From: Paracyclopina nana
Lineage: Eukaryota; Arthropoda; Copepoda; Cyclopoida; Cyclopettidae
Assembly: GCA_019096065.1 (NCBI GenBank)
Contig: JAGUCH010000008.1
Span: forward strand, 6,577,001 to 6,641,000
Reading direction: 5' to 3'
DNA length: 64,000 nucleotides
In this document: positions 32,468-43,319 of the stretch, in pieces
Position numbering within the stretch: position 1 is the first letter of the stretch
Layout of the letters: each line of letters opens with the position of its first letter
Notes under the pieces: model-generated
Databases searched by the model: none
What the model was told of the DNA's origin: nothing
Seen by the model: only the letters and a program-made list of their open reading frames with translations
Position numbers and translations under genes: made by a program

Positions 32468-34840
32468 ATGGCAAATCAGGATTCTAGGATCGCTGGACCT
32501 ACACTGGTTGATGAAACTATGAAAGTTAAGGATCGATTGTTAAACCACCTTGGGATATCAGAGGCCTCCCTTCAAGGGTACCTGTCCCAATGCACCCCAA
32601 ATGGGACAAGCAGAGCTGAGTTGCAAAACTTTATGCTACATGTTGCTTATCCAGAAGCACTTGAGTTTGTTACAGTCACTCCAGCACAAGTAGCAGCTGT
32701 ATGGGAAAGGACTCGAACAGTACTTGTCCCTAGGGAGCCAGTCAGGCCGTTGGACGACCATATAAAAGCCATTATTGGGACTATGCCCCAAAAGGATCCT
32801 GTGGGCCAAGTTGTAAATGTGGTTAAGTATATAGACAGGCTTGACCCTGTTTCATTGACAAGCACTACATGTGCCTTGTTGTGTATTTGTTTTGGTCTGG
32901 ATGATATTTTGACGCGTATTGAGGAAAAGAAAGTTGCACAGCAGAATATTGCTCTCCAAGAAGTTGAGGGTAGCTTCATGATTAGTCTAACGCAAAGGAC
33001 ACAGGAAGTGGTTGCTTTACTGATATCAAGGAATTGGCAAAAGATCCGGACATTTGGAGATGGATTTTCCATTGTAGCGAGACTTTACGGGTTACAAAGT
33101 GACTTTTTTCTGAATGAACCGCTTTCGCTGAAGCCACGGATGAAAACTCCGGGCCAGAATGTACACTTTCCGGATAGTGAGACCAGTAATGCCGCACAAG
33201 ATATGTCGACAATAGCAAGCCCACCTGGGACTAACCATCATGAGCTCACAGAAGGAACTGACCAGGATGGCCATAATAAGTCAGTCCTGACTTCGACTAA
33301 AATGAATTCCCGTGATTTACACAACCTAACAAATTCAATTACGCTTCCTCCAATGGACGTTGCACATAGAATGGTACAAAAGATGTTGTCAGGGGGCCAC
33401 TTGAATATTCAAGAATTGAATACAGTTAAGGCTTATTATACGAAAATGCATGATGCGAGTACTGCAAACAAAATCATTGCCTCCGTGCAAATCACAGCTA
33501 AGCATATGGTTGGGGCAAAAGTGGATTCCATTTTCAGTAAGAATTTGGAAAGGACTTTAATTATAGTTGATGCTGCATCAAAGGAACGTATGGTGCCAGA
33601 AACTGACGTCATCTATGATGAGTCTGCTCCAATTTCAGAAAGGCTAAAACTAATTAATACTGATGAGATAAAGGATGTGGACTCAGCCAGGAGGGTAGTT
33701 CTTCAGATGGTCGATCCTAACCTGTCTTCAGGGAAGAAAATGATTGAAATGCAGAAACTCTTTAGTGTACTTAGCATGCGAGATGAATTTACTTCACTCC
33801 AAAAGCAAATATTGGCTGAGGGCTACTTAAAGACTCCTGAGATAAGTGTAGCAGCAGGAGTGTCAGCCGATACTTCTAAGAGCATTTATGACCCGACCAC
33901 CATGAAGGGGTACATTGCATGTCCTACAAATGGCCATGTTAAGTATGCCAGTTCACAGTCCATGAAGGAAATCAGGCACAAGTTCTCTAAAAAGTTCGAC
34001 CTACACAGTCCTTCATTAACTGCTGAGAATATAACATCTTTCTTAGAATATATGGCAACTGAGGCCGGCAGGCAGCATTGGTCCCATGCAGCGCTGTTAA
34101 CAGCTATGTGTGAGGCTGCCTCCCAGAATACTGGTGAATATTTTAAGGGAATGGCTGGAGAAGGGAAAGATGGCATGGAATTGCTCTGGCAAAACATCTT
34201 TAACTTCACTCAGTTCGTGCATAAGGAGGATGCATACTTCCTTATTCAGGAGCTGATCCGAAAGCCAACTGGGAGCTTCACTTCAACACTTAAGGAAATA
34301 TTTCGACTACGAATAAAGATACATAGTACATCCATTGGGGATGATGGGGACGCTCATGCAGTCTCTGAATCCATCTCTGACGGATTTGCACTTCTGAGAC
34401 GCCATTGGCCCCAAAATTATCAGTCATTAGTGAACAAATATAATGATTATTTGTTGAAGGCAAATATTCCGTCTAGGAGTGTGCATGCCTACAACATCAT
34501 GATGAACCTGATAGGCAGTGATCTGGGTACTTATGTGCCAAGGGATCATGATAGAGCTCATAAAGAGGAGAGGCTGCCAATGGTACCCAATATGCGAGCC
34601 AAGCCCAGAATTGCAATGGTAGAAGCTACTGAAGAAGATTTGTTAGATAGTGCTAGCACAACGTCTGCGGCTTCTGGCCGTAGTCAACAAAGTGCAAAAA
34701 TAATAAATGAGCTAAAGAACAAAAATACAGGGTGCAGCGCCGAAAATGCAACCGTGCTACAGCCAATTCGGCCGGTTTATTTACTACTTCAGAGCAGCCC
34801 GCTGTGTGCAGTTTCGGAGCCTCATACTGTACTTTCCTAA
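32468..34840 (+). CDS. gag: Gag-like protein of copy L
   Basis: The 790-aa frame starts at ATG 32468, preceded by an A-rich stretch. It is largely helical. Residues about 20-210 form one helical region with repeated hydrophobic heptads. Residues 210-290 are polar and low in complexity. About 290-690 resembles a capsid: MVQKMLSGGHLN, WSHAALLTAMCEAAS, LIQELIRKPTGSFTSTLKEIFRLR, LLRRHWPQNYQSLVNKYNDYL. I see no CCHC knuckle. The last 35 codons (after about 34730) are out-of-frame pol or junction sequence created by the internal deletion, so the true C-terminus is missing. The call rests on its place after the LTR and leader and on capsid-like architecture, not on a clear family match. Confidence 0.6.
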   Translation: MANQDSRIAGPTLVDETMKVKDRLLNHLGISEASLQGYLSQCTPNGTSRAELQNFMLHVAYPEALEFVTVTPAQVAAVWERTRTVLVPREPVRPLDDHIKAIIGTMPQKDPVGQVVNVVKYIDRLDPVSLTSTTCALLCICFGLDDILTRIEEKKVAQQNIALQEVEGSFMISLTQRTQEVVALLISRNWQKIRTFGDGFSIVARLYGLQSDFFLNEPLSLKPRMKTPGQNVHFPDSETSNAAQDMSTIASPPGTNHHELTEGTDQDGHNKSVLTSTKMNSRDLHNLTNSITLPPMDVAHRMVQKMLSGGHLNIQELNTVKAYYTKMHDASTANKIIASVQITAKHMVGAKVDSIFSKNLERTLIIVDAASKERMVPETDVIYDESAPISERLKLINTDEIKDVDSARRVVLQMVDPNLSSGKKMIEMQKLFSVLSMRDEFTSLQKQILAEGYLKTPEISVAAGVSADTSKSIYDPTTMKGYIACPTNGHVKYASSQSMKEIRHKFSKKFDLHSPSLTAENITSFLEYMATEAGRQHWSHAALLTAMCEAASQNTGEYFKGMAGEGKDGMELLWQNIFNFTQFVHKEDAYFLIQELIRKPTGSFTSTLKEIFRLRIKIHSTSIGDDGDAHAVSESISDGFALLRRHWPQNYQSLVNKYNDYLLKANIPSRSVHAYNIMMNLIGSDLGTYVPRDHDRAHKEERLPMVPNMRAKPRIAMVEATEEDLLDSASTTSAASGRSQQSAKIINELKNKNTGCSAENATVLQPIRPVYLLLQSSPLCAVSEPHTVLS

Positions 34841-35120
34841 TATTCCACGGATAGCTCCTCTAGCTCGTGACGACAAGGAATTTGCCCGTGTTAGATTTAC
34901 TAATACAAAAGCCAAACCAGACCCAAAAGAGACAGAGTTACTAGAAGAGGTAGTTCCTACTTGGAAACTGAATAAAAACATGGCTGCAGTTCCTGATTAT
35001 ATTCAGTTCCTCAAAGCGACCGGCATGGACCACCAAGATGATAGCAACATAAATGAAATGAAGCGGCTGCGTCTCACCTACGATGACCTATACCGGCTAG
35101 CTTTTAGAAAGTTTAAGTAA
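34830..35120 (+). pseudogene. pol: C-terminal end of pol, copy L
   Basis: Encodes the same 97 residues as the end of copy R pol (PNIPRIAPLAR...LAFRKFK), with two or three substitutions and the same stop. It is joined to the gag region by deletion. Confidence 0.85.
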
Positions 35121-36964
35121 ATACTTAGTTTTCGACCAGATGGAGGTAAATATAGTGCCCATCCTATATGGGACCACTATCTTTACTTTGTCAGTCCAAT
35201 ATGGGCACGCCGTTTTACCAATCAAGCGCACCCATTTACGTTACGATTGATCCATGCAGTCACAAAATCTGCGCAAATCATAGAGATCATGGAGAATAAC
35301 TAACGAGCCCTGTACACTTGCATGCTCGTCAGTAATACTAAGAATTTATAAAACTGGTAGATGCTATCCAAACGCATCAGAAGGCAGAAAAAACCTTCAC
35401 ACAATACTTGGTTCGAAATGACACCAAGGTTTGTGACGGTATCTTTACAATCAATTAACGAAACACTTCAGGTTGTCTTCTTGGAATGGGACAACTTGGC
35501 TCTCCCTGTTGCTCACACTATCACAACTGGTTGAGCCTTGCTTATTGTTTGGAACATGCCTGCCCCATACTCAATAGTAGGGGCTAGGCTTACAATACTT
35601 CTTTCCCAATAAAGTTATATGCTTTTTACAAAAGCAAAGATGGATACAAATCCTATCGTTCCGTTATGTGAACATAGGAACTTAATTTCCAAGACAAGTT
35701 CAACACCTCTTATGAAAGTAAAGAGCATGGATATAAACCCTATGCGTTATGTTCGGTAAACATAGGAAGTATTGTGTAAAATAAAAATGTTGACCTTCTG
35801 AACCTGTACTAATACCACACTTAGTCTTGAAAAGTGTCAATGTTTGGGCCTACACGCCCGTATAAGCCTTGGCTACTGTACAAAAAATAATAAAGTATAA
35901 TGACCTTTGCCCTCACAATATTATAATTGCAAATGGGGGTGATCAAGGTACCAGAGGGGCATATGCCCCATCTGAAATACGGTATGTTTAGAATACTAAG
36001 GAGCTATGGCTCCACTGAGCTATGTCCAAATGGAACACTACAACTCTACGCAATGCGTGAGATGGCTTTTGTTGGACACTACTTCCTTGGCAAAATCTTG
36101 GAACGATCTCGAAAAAATGCCCACCCTCCGAAATGAGGAATGAGCGTACTGTATAGTTATCTTTCTTCTTTATAGATTTCACAAATAGCATTGATAAAAA
36201 AGAATAATTATGAATTAAGACTGTTCAGTCATGGAAACGATAGCAATATCACAGTAGTACTTGCCATGATGTAAAAACTCCGTTTAGGCGACTACTGTGC
36301 TTGTGGTGTCAGAGTGCCTCAACCATGACCTGGTTACATTGAAGAAGTAGGTCTGGTCGTAGCACCTTCTGACCTTGATCAGGATGGAACACGAAAATCT
36401 AAAAACTGTACAAATGCAGTTTCATCTCCTTTAAAAGAGACTCTGAAATACTTAGTACAGTTTCTGTGACTAGGTAATAAAAAAGTTCAAACTTTGGATC
36501 TCTTCTGAATCGAAGTAAAGTGTGGGTGGCCCTGTTCTCTGAAAAGATTGGGCCCATCCCTTATGGTAAATACTGGAAACAAAATAAGCCAAACTGCTGG
36601 TTGAACCATCAGCTTTGGATACAAATAGGATTTTTTGAAGGGGTCTAATGGTTCCCTCATAAAAAACCCTATTACATTCGTTTGGCATAGCGGTCTATGT
36701 ATGACAAACGAAAATGTTTTGACCACAGTACTTTTTGGGTACACTAATTCCAAATAAAAATAAAGTTCAATTTACGCCTTTTCCACTTATCAAAAAGGCG
36801 TACGTTATTTATATCGTTGATGGTGCTCCCTGCACCACGGTTCAAATAAAAATTGAATAAAATTAGCCTAGCCGCTAAATCTTTTAAGGATAATGACTCG
36901 AAAACATACTTACCTGAATTTTGAGTGACTGCCAACTGCAGTTCCCACAAAATGCAGAAAATTG

Positions 36965-36990
36965 TGGAGGGGGGGAGTATATATACGTAG
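36965..36990. promoter_or_regulatory. conserved G-run plus TATATATACG motif
   Basis: GTGGAGGGGGGGAGTATATATACG is kept in copy R (about 51065-51092, inverted). It could be a core promoter or a central polypurine tract. Conservation is seen; the role is inference. Confidence 0.4.
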
Positions 36991-37405
36991 CCGCAGGAAA
37001 TGCAGCCTGCGCCCCAAAAATTTCACAAAATTTGAGCGCACTCGTGCTCTGTGAAAGTATCGTAAACAAAATTTCTGGATAAAACTGGAAACGGCAAACT
37101 GCCACAAAAAACTATCAATCAGAATACAAGCACAAAAACTGGTGCAAAATCTGCTTCATGGAAATATGCGATCAATAAATAATGCTCAGGAGTAAAATCC
37201 ACACAGGGCTTTAGAAACCATAATATTAGGCTTGACTACCCGCGTGGGAGTAGGCTCAGATGTATTAGAGTTATTCATGAATACTCCATGAATTATGCCA
37301 AAGCATGATTAGTATTAGTGCTAACCGAAATTAGCTGAAAAGATGGTGCTGGTTACCTCAATCTTTTGAATTAATTTCGGTTATAAGCACCCGAACCTGA
37401 TGCAC

Positions 37406-38536
37406 GCATCAAGACCGAGCTGGAATGCAGAGCTATAAATAGCGATACATTTCAGTGATAACGAGATATAAAATAATCTATGAGTCTATTAAAATGGCTA
37501 GACAAAAAGCATTTGAGTAAGATAGCCTGAAATGTGAGTTGCATCGCGCAAGACGCTGAGCCAGCGCTTGTCGAGCAGATACCCGACTCCAAGGGGGGCA
37601 AAAAGTTGTTATTGAACAAGGAACCTAGAGACGCTCCCACACTGGATAAATCCAGTTAGAACGGCTTCGGTTGAAGATGTGGAATGGTGGCGCCACCATG
37701 CGCCTACCCTCGAACTAAAAACATTTTGCCCATGGCTAAAACGAATGATAAACGTGGAACCGCCGGCGCACCTACACAATTCACCTGCGTGGGATCTGGA
37801 ATCCACCTGAACGCCAAACTACCACACTTGGCTCGGGTGGTGACCTTAATTCCTGGTTTTATGATGCGAACACAAAGAATAAAAGTAAAACGTTAAGCAA
37901 AAAATCGAGGAAATTAAGATAACCGATAACATATTGATAGCACTAATCGGCGCTAGATGGACCAACAGACAAAAAGGTTAAAAGTGCATATAGATTAGAC
38001 ATATTGTTAAATAAAAGAAATGTGGAAATGTGGCAATCTTGCAGTTGCTGCATGACCCCCATCATCTTTGACAGAAAATTTAGGTTACGCTAAAACACAG
38101 CGCTAGCAAAGTTAGCCATGTCAGCACAAAATCCAGACTGACATGTGAGACCTGGAAAAATACAGGTCTTTAGCTCAATATGAAAAAGATTATCACAAAG
38201 TGCCTTGTGCTTGAGCTTGCTCTTGCTATGTGCAATAACATACAGCTGGTTTTCCGGTCCTGTCCGAGGGAATACGTTTCCTTCGCCGCACTCAAGGCCG
38301 AGCTGGGATGCTAGATGATTTTTTCCATGCATCAAGGCCGAGCCGGAATGCCAAAGGAAAAAATGCTGCCGAATTGGCATTGATAGCCCATTAGCACCAA
38401 CGCTCGGCCTGTAGTGTTCGCATACACTCAAGTATGGTGCTGCATCAAGCCCGAGCTGGAATGCAGGGCTATAATTAGTCCTCATGAGACTGTTCTTAAA
38501 CATGGACGCATCGTTTCAAGGCCTAGCTGGAATGCT
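37406..38536. repeat. iteron-like 23-bp repeats, copy L
   Basis: Five copies of GCATCAAGGCCGAGCTGGAATGC or close variants at about 37406, 38291, 38329, 38442 and 38514. Copy R has six in the inverse orientation. The unit ends GCAT...ATGC. Confidence 0.75.
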
Positions 38537-38548
38537 AGCATATTTACA

Positions 38549-38572
38549 GGCCCAAATCTGTGGATTTGGGCC
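38549..38572. other. perfect 10-bp hairpin, copy L
   Basis: GGCCCAAATC-TGTG-GATTTGGGCC: a 10-bp stem and 4-nt loop, next to the last 23-bp repeat. It is conserved in copy R at 49581-49604 with one pairing change. Confidence 0.75.
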
Positions 38573-38815
38573 GCTAATGATTAATTATGCGATTAAAAAT
38601 GCAGCACATAATGCCTGAAACCTGGTATTTTTGGGCTCCTTGACCATGTAATGTAAACAATTGGACTTAAATGTGCTTGGCTGTGATAATTATTTGCTAA
38701 CTCTAATGATTGGTGCTGAGCTTCCTGTTGAGTATTATGCTGAGCTATTGCTGAACTTAAACGCGAAATGAGTTGCGGCAAACACAGTAGACACAAAAAT
38801 AATAGGCACGTGGAC

Positions 38816-38821
38816 TTTATT
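38816..38821 (-). terminator. poly(A) signal of gene W, copy L
   Basis: AATAAA on the minus strand within CTTACGGGAATAAAG, conserved in copy R (49330-49335). Confidence 0.6.
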
Positions 38822-38975
38822 CCCGTAAGGGAGGCCTCCTGGCGGGGGGCTGGCCGTGGGCCACGTAGGGGCCAACCTGGCCGGTGCGGTGGCCTACCGG
38901 GAATGCGATGAGTTCTGCAAAAGATAAGATAAATATAGTGAAGCGGTGATAGCTTAAGTGAATAAGTTCGACTTA

Positions 38976-39619
38976 CTAGACGACTCCTTCGAGGGGGTCC
39001 GCCTCCGCCACGCCCATCGTGCGGAGGACCCAGGCCGACACCCGGGGGAGGTCCTCCGGCTCGGCCCACACCCGGCTGACAAGCCGGTAGAGGCCCGGGG
39101 GTTTTGCCCGGTGGACCCAGGCGAGGGCAGGGAGAGCCACCAAATAATAGGCGGCCGCCCCTGCCAAGTTCAGGGCCACGCCCTAGAGGATCTCTTTGGC
39201 CTGTAATACGAGAAAAAGTCGAGCTTTCGAACTTTGAATAACCAGATAATGAACTGTTCACTTACGAAGCCCTGAACGGGGCAGGGAGGGCACTCCTCGT
39301 GGCCCAAGGGGGCTGCGGGCGGGGCCGCAGGTGACAGGGGCCACCCCGCCGCGGACTCGGCTGCGGGGGGCGCCCCTTCGGTCGCCAAAGCGGCTGGTGC
39401 CGCTGTTGTTGTTGTCGGATTCTACATTTATCGAGGAAAAACTCGTTTTACGAATGGATTCGATGGATTTAATCTAGAATAAAAACTTACGAACAGTCCC
39501 TCGAGGAAGCCCGCCATGTTTTGGACTTTTTGGTAAACAAGACGCGCTACCAGAAGGTTCCGGACAATAATCAGCCAAATTGTGCTTGATAAAGCCACTT
39601 TTCCGTTACGCATTTCCAC
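38976..39619 (-). CDS. gene W of copy L: small spliced membrane protein, unknown family
   Basis: Exon 1 is 39619-39491 (an ATG at 39517 is the alternative start, shared with copy R), exon 2 is 39421-39266, and exon 3 runs from 39182 or 39200 to 38976. The introns have GTAAG donors and are 58-85 nt long. With the 39182 acceptor (CTCTAG) all exons join in phase 0: a short N-terminus (MAGFLEGLF), a Thr/Ala/Pro-rich part ending CPPCPVQGF, then a hydrophobic segment (AAAYYLVALPALAWV) and a basic/acidic C-terminus. With the upstream acceptor (TTACAG) the protein ends after five codons at TAG. That TAG is conserved in copy R. The final TAG overlaps another GTAAGT donor leading to a 3' exon. W is antisense to gag and pol. 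Confidence 0.6.
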
Positions 39620-39693
39620 ATAAGTTCTGGAAGCGCTGGAAGACTCGAGAAACGGCTATGAGAATAGTAGCTACCCCACTTGAATTCAAATTC

Positions 39694-39699
39694 TTTATT
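39694..39699 (-). terminator. poly(A) signal of gene X, copy L
   Basis: AATAAA on the minus strand next to a TA run, about 290 nt after the X stop. Conserved in copy R (48452-48457). Confidence 0.6.
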
Positions 39700-39808
39700 A
39701 TATATATATGAGATACAAGTACGTTAGCATATACTCGAGTATAGTGGAAAGCTTACGAGATCAAAATAAAAACAAGACGAGCGCAAATACAAAAGAGCCG
39801 GCTTGAAG

Positions 39809-39863
39809 TCCGCGAGACCGAGAAAAGTCCGCGAGACCGAGAAAAGTCCGCGAGACCGAGAAA
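39809..39863. repeat. tandem 19-20-bp repeat in the X 3' UTR, copy L
   Basis: Three units of GTCCGCGAGACCGAGAAAA. Copy R has three units of a diverged version at about 48290-48355. Both lie between the X stop and its poly(A) signal. Confidence 0.8.
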
Positions 39864-39988
39864 GTGCAAGTTATAAAAGTAAAAGGTGCACGCAGTGGAA
39901 AGAGCAAGGTGCAAAAGGTTACAGAAAGCGAGATCAACTCGAAGGAGAGTTTTTCTTCTTCGTCTTGAAAATGAGTTGACAGCGATCC

Positions 39989-41034
39989 TTAGTTGGCATC
40001 GCTGTTGACATCATGGGAAGTTTTGGACCCAGCCGATTCCAGATCCTCGTTTGCGTCTGGGATTAGGTCAGTGGCATCGACTTCTTTGTCAGAAACCAAT
40101 TCTGCAGCCAAGTTCTGGCGACGATTCTCTCGGGTTCGAGCCCGACGAGAACGGCGCTTCATCGTCTGCCGACCATAACCTTCGGCGACAGGTACCTGAA
40201 AAAGTGCATTGAAAGAATAAATGAGAAATTCATTTACAGCTTGTGAATTGATAGGATCTTACCCAGCCTTTGGGATTAGGAACCTCATACACATGGGCCA
40301 AACCCGACATAATACTGGGATTTCGGCGCAATGTTCCGTATGGATCCATGGCGGCCATTGCCATTTGAAGCGACTGAACGTCTGGATCTCGCATAATCGG
40401 GACGGGCGGCAGAGCTCTAACATCCGGGGTACAGCAGTGGAATACTGTTGTGGGCTCGGTAGGGGTCTTGGTGGGGAGCATGTCCATGGCCTCCCTGGCT
40501 GCAGACTCATCTCGAATAGCACGGAACGTTGTCCAGATCCTACGGCACCAACGGGAAACCCACACGCACCCGTATACCAACATGCCGAGCAAGATCTGGA
40601 AATAAGCAAGTGACATATGAAAGTTATGGCTCTATGTATGAACATGGCCAAACATTAGAACTTACTAAAGCCATCCCAATGGAGGCTCCAAGGCCGATCC
40701 ATCCCATTATACCGTAACGGTGGTAGTTGAAGATTTCATTGGCCCAGTCCCTTTGAGGGGCAATGGGACGATAGTCGTCCGGTATCGCCGGCATTAAATC
40801 TCGGGGGTTAAACACCTCCACCTCGAAAGGATCGACAGGGGCTGGCCCACTGCCAGGCCTATCTTCTACAGCAGATATGCCATCCTCAGGGAGAGCAATA
40901 GTAGGGCCTATCGGGCTCATAACTTCAGGATCCACAACCACAGGATCCATGGCTGGCGAATTGACTGTAGCCTCAGTGGGAGCCTTTGTAGAGCTGCCCT
41001 CAGGAGTTAGAGAAATCCAGGCTAACACCACCAT
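39989..41034 (-). CDS. gene X of copy L: spliced single-pass membrane protein, about 302 aa
   Basis: Exons 41034-40666, about 40595-40263, and 40195-39989, with phase-0 junctions and short introns (about 70 nt, GTAAG donors, CAG acceptors). Copy R has the same three exons of the same lengths (369, 333, 207 nt). The N-terminal 105 residues are acidic and Pro-rich (VDPFEVEVFNPRDLMP, DYRPIAPQRDW). A hydrophobic segment spans the exon 1/2 junction (GIMGWIGLGASI...ILLGMLVYGCVWV), followed by RWCRR. The C-terminal part contains FHCCTPDVRALPPVPIMRDPDVQSL and a basic patch (KRRSRRAR). No family is recognised. X is transcribed opposite to gag and pol. Confidence 0.75.
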
Positions 41035-41371
41035 GTTAAGAAAACTAAGTCTGGAATATTGCTAGAAAGTGACCAACTTGGACGAGGTCCGATGGGAGAA
41101 TGATTGGCAACAGGTGAAAGCAGAGAGTTGCGACCGCCTGTTACACCCTCGCTAAGTCATACGATCTAGGAAGTGGAATGCCCGTGCACTGAACGATTAG
41201 CGCGCACGCACGCGCCCATTTTATAAGGAAGTTGCATATGTCCTGTTATTTTTTACCTAGACAAAAAATGACCTTGGTTTTTTAAAGGGACAACCCACGC
41301 ATTTAAATGCCCGAGAGTGTGGGGATTCCTATAAAAAGGGCAGTTTACGCTCTTGTAGCAACAGTCTGGAA
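41035..41371. promoter_or_regulatory. divergent X/Y promoter, copy L
   Basis: 337 bp between the start codons of X (minus) and Y (plus). TATAAAAAG at 41330-41338 lies 40 bp before the Y ATG. On the minus strand TATAAAAT at 41218-41225 points toward X. Both boxes have counterparts in copy R. Confidence 0.65.
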
Positions 41372-42290
41372 ATGAGCGACAGCTTGAGCAGCCTAGACAA
41401 TTTAAGGATGTCTTTAATCACTGAATCCCTTGAAGGAGAATCTGCCATGGTTTCTATGATGGAGACTGATAAGACTGGAGAGTTCAATGAACAAGAAGTT
41501 CGGGAGCTCCTCAAGGACGATGAGCCAGCTCTGGATCGCGACATGCCTTCAGTCAATAATGAAGGCCAACCGCAGAACCACACGATTAGACACCAGGACC
41601 AAGAGGAACCCCTCGAGGTCCCATTGGAACGAGTATCCTCTAGCTTGGGGTACCCGTTGCCATTTGAGGATTTGATTAGACCTCCCCACATGGAAGGGCT
41701 ACAGGCCTATATGAGGGAGGCGAGCCGGACTAGATCAGCTGTACAGCAGCATTATGATGCAAGCCTGTTAAAAATAGCAACAAAGGAGGTCATGACTGTT
41801 GGAAAGGAGGTGCCTTTTGACCTAACAATCCGGATAAACGGTGAACCTTACGAACGGACCGAGCCTCGTAGGCCATTGAAGGTGAAAAACTTCGATTGTA
41901 TCGAGTTGATTATTGAGCCGGTTAATAAGGGTGGGGAGATCCCTGATTTCCTCGTTATATTTCCAATGTTAGACAACCTACCAGTCTACAATTTGCCTGA
42001 CAAAATGGAATATGACGACAACGTCCATAAGCTGGCCAATGTCAGAAGTTGGTCTGCTGTCCAGAGCCCTACTGCAGTAGGGTATTATGTTCATGGAATA
42101 CGTGGCCAGGGTGGAATTCAACTCCCAGTGGTAGTCTCCAAGCACTACACTAAGCGGGGTTGCATCCAGATCATGCCGACATTGGACTCATCTTTTTGGG
42201 ATCCACGGCTGTTTTGCGATTTGACGTCACCTTACTTGCAATTGTATGTGGGACCACCGTCCTGCCTTAACAATGGTGTGGCCCAGGCTC
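41372..42290 (+). pseudogene. gene Y of copy L, truncated by insertion of copy R
   Basis: 306 codons closely matching the first 306 of the copy R Y protein, then abrupt replacement at 42291 by the end of the copy R LTR. The open frame runs a few codons into the LTR. Frame is otherwise intact. Confidence 0.85.
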
Positions 42291-43216
42291 TGGTGTGCGA
42301 CGGTCACACCCTCTGAAGCCTAGGATGGTTAGCATCGGCTTCATGGTCGCGGTACCGTTCGCAGCCTCCGGGTGCTGGCTGGATGTCTACCCGCCTTGGA
42401 CCCAAAGCCGCAGCCTCAGTGCTCCAACTCTGGCGAGATACATCACATGGCAAGCTTCAGTGCTGTAGACCAGTGATTGGGCCTCCTATCCAAGTCCTCA
42501 ACGGCCTCAACAGCCTCAGACTAGGATGCATAACTGCCCAGGAAACCACTATACAAGTTATGGTCAAACAAAGTTCAACAGAGTTGTCTTATTCACTCAG
42601 CTTTTAACACCACACAAATTAATGGCTACTAACACAAAGCAATAAGTACTGCAGTAAATATTCTTGTGGCCATCTTCTTCATGCCTCAGCACACTTTGGA
42701 GAACTCTGGTGGGACAATAGCAGGGCAGAGCTCACTCAATGGGCCTTGTGCACTAGGTCCATGTCTTGCTTCTCTGAAGTCCCCCATCGAACTCGCCGAG
42801 TCTTCTCCTTCTTCTCCCCTCGATGCATCGCAGCAAGTTCCATCAGCTTCCATCTGCTTCTCTCCGTTATCATGCAGCCGCAGGTCCTCTCTATAAAGCA
42901 GCTAGCAACTCCTCCACACAATGGCTAGCAACTTCTCCACTCAAGGTCAGGTGAATTGCCATAGGTTAGGCTCAACGTATAGGTAGTAGCAGCAGCGACA
43001 GCAATAATCAGAGAGTTGGAGGAGATGAAAAAGTGGTTTTTAAGAAAGGAGGTTTTGTGATTTTGAGGTGGTGATGTAGCGGTGAATAGGCAACCTTCCG
43101 GACTTCTGGTGGCTCCACGGGTTCCACGGTTTCCACAGGTTCCACTGGAGGGGTCCAATCAAGTCCTATTCTGGTCGTAATGTGCACCAGAGACATGATG
43201 TACTTATTGCCCATCA
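42291..43216 (-). repeat. 3' LTR of copy R (926 bp)
   Basis: TG...CA repeat equal in length to 30282-31207. The purine-rich AGGGCCGGGGAA immediately precedes it on the minus strand, about 90 nt after the env stop. Confidence 0.8.
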
Positions 43217-43319
43217 TTCCCCGGCCCTAACTTTTTCAGCTTTTGAAATGTTTTTAAGCTCTAAAAATATAAAAAAGGTGTCATTGATCGCTTACATCAC
43301 ATTAAGGGTGATACAGTTA

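Larger units (their letters stand above)
35121..38815. other. long non-coding region of copy L
   Basis: 3.7 kb without a supportable gene, collinear with 49336-52869 in copy R. It holds a purine run followed by TATATATACG (about 36965-36985, also in copy R), a set of 23-bp repeats (37406-38536) and, at its distal end, a hairpin. A short sequence with GACGAGC/GCTCGTT arms lies near 35303-35335. Confidence 0.6.
30282..42290 (+). mobile_element. copy L of a giant ambisense LTR retroelement (5' part in window)
   Basis: Contains the 5' LTR, leader, gag, the last 97 codons of pol, a long non-coding region, genes W and X on the minus strand, and gene Y on the plus strand. Y is cut at 42290, where the 3' LTR of copy R begins. 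A deletion near 34725-34830 removed everything between gag and the end of pol. From 34830 on, the sequence is collinear (inverted) with copy R at 45835-53165, with many substitutions and small indels. The missing part (rest of Y, env, 3' LTR) should lie beyond copy R, outside the window. Confidence 0.75.

Noticed and set aside
38593-39261. Long Gly/Pro/Arg-rich open frame overlapping W in another phase (also 48845-49417)
   Set aside because: It is a product of GC-rich sequence in the shadow of W and runs across the W introns and poly(A) signal without splice support.
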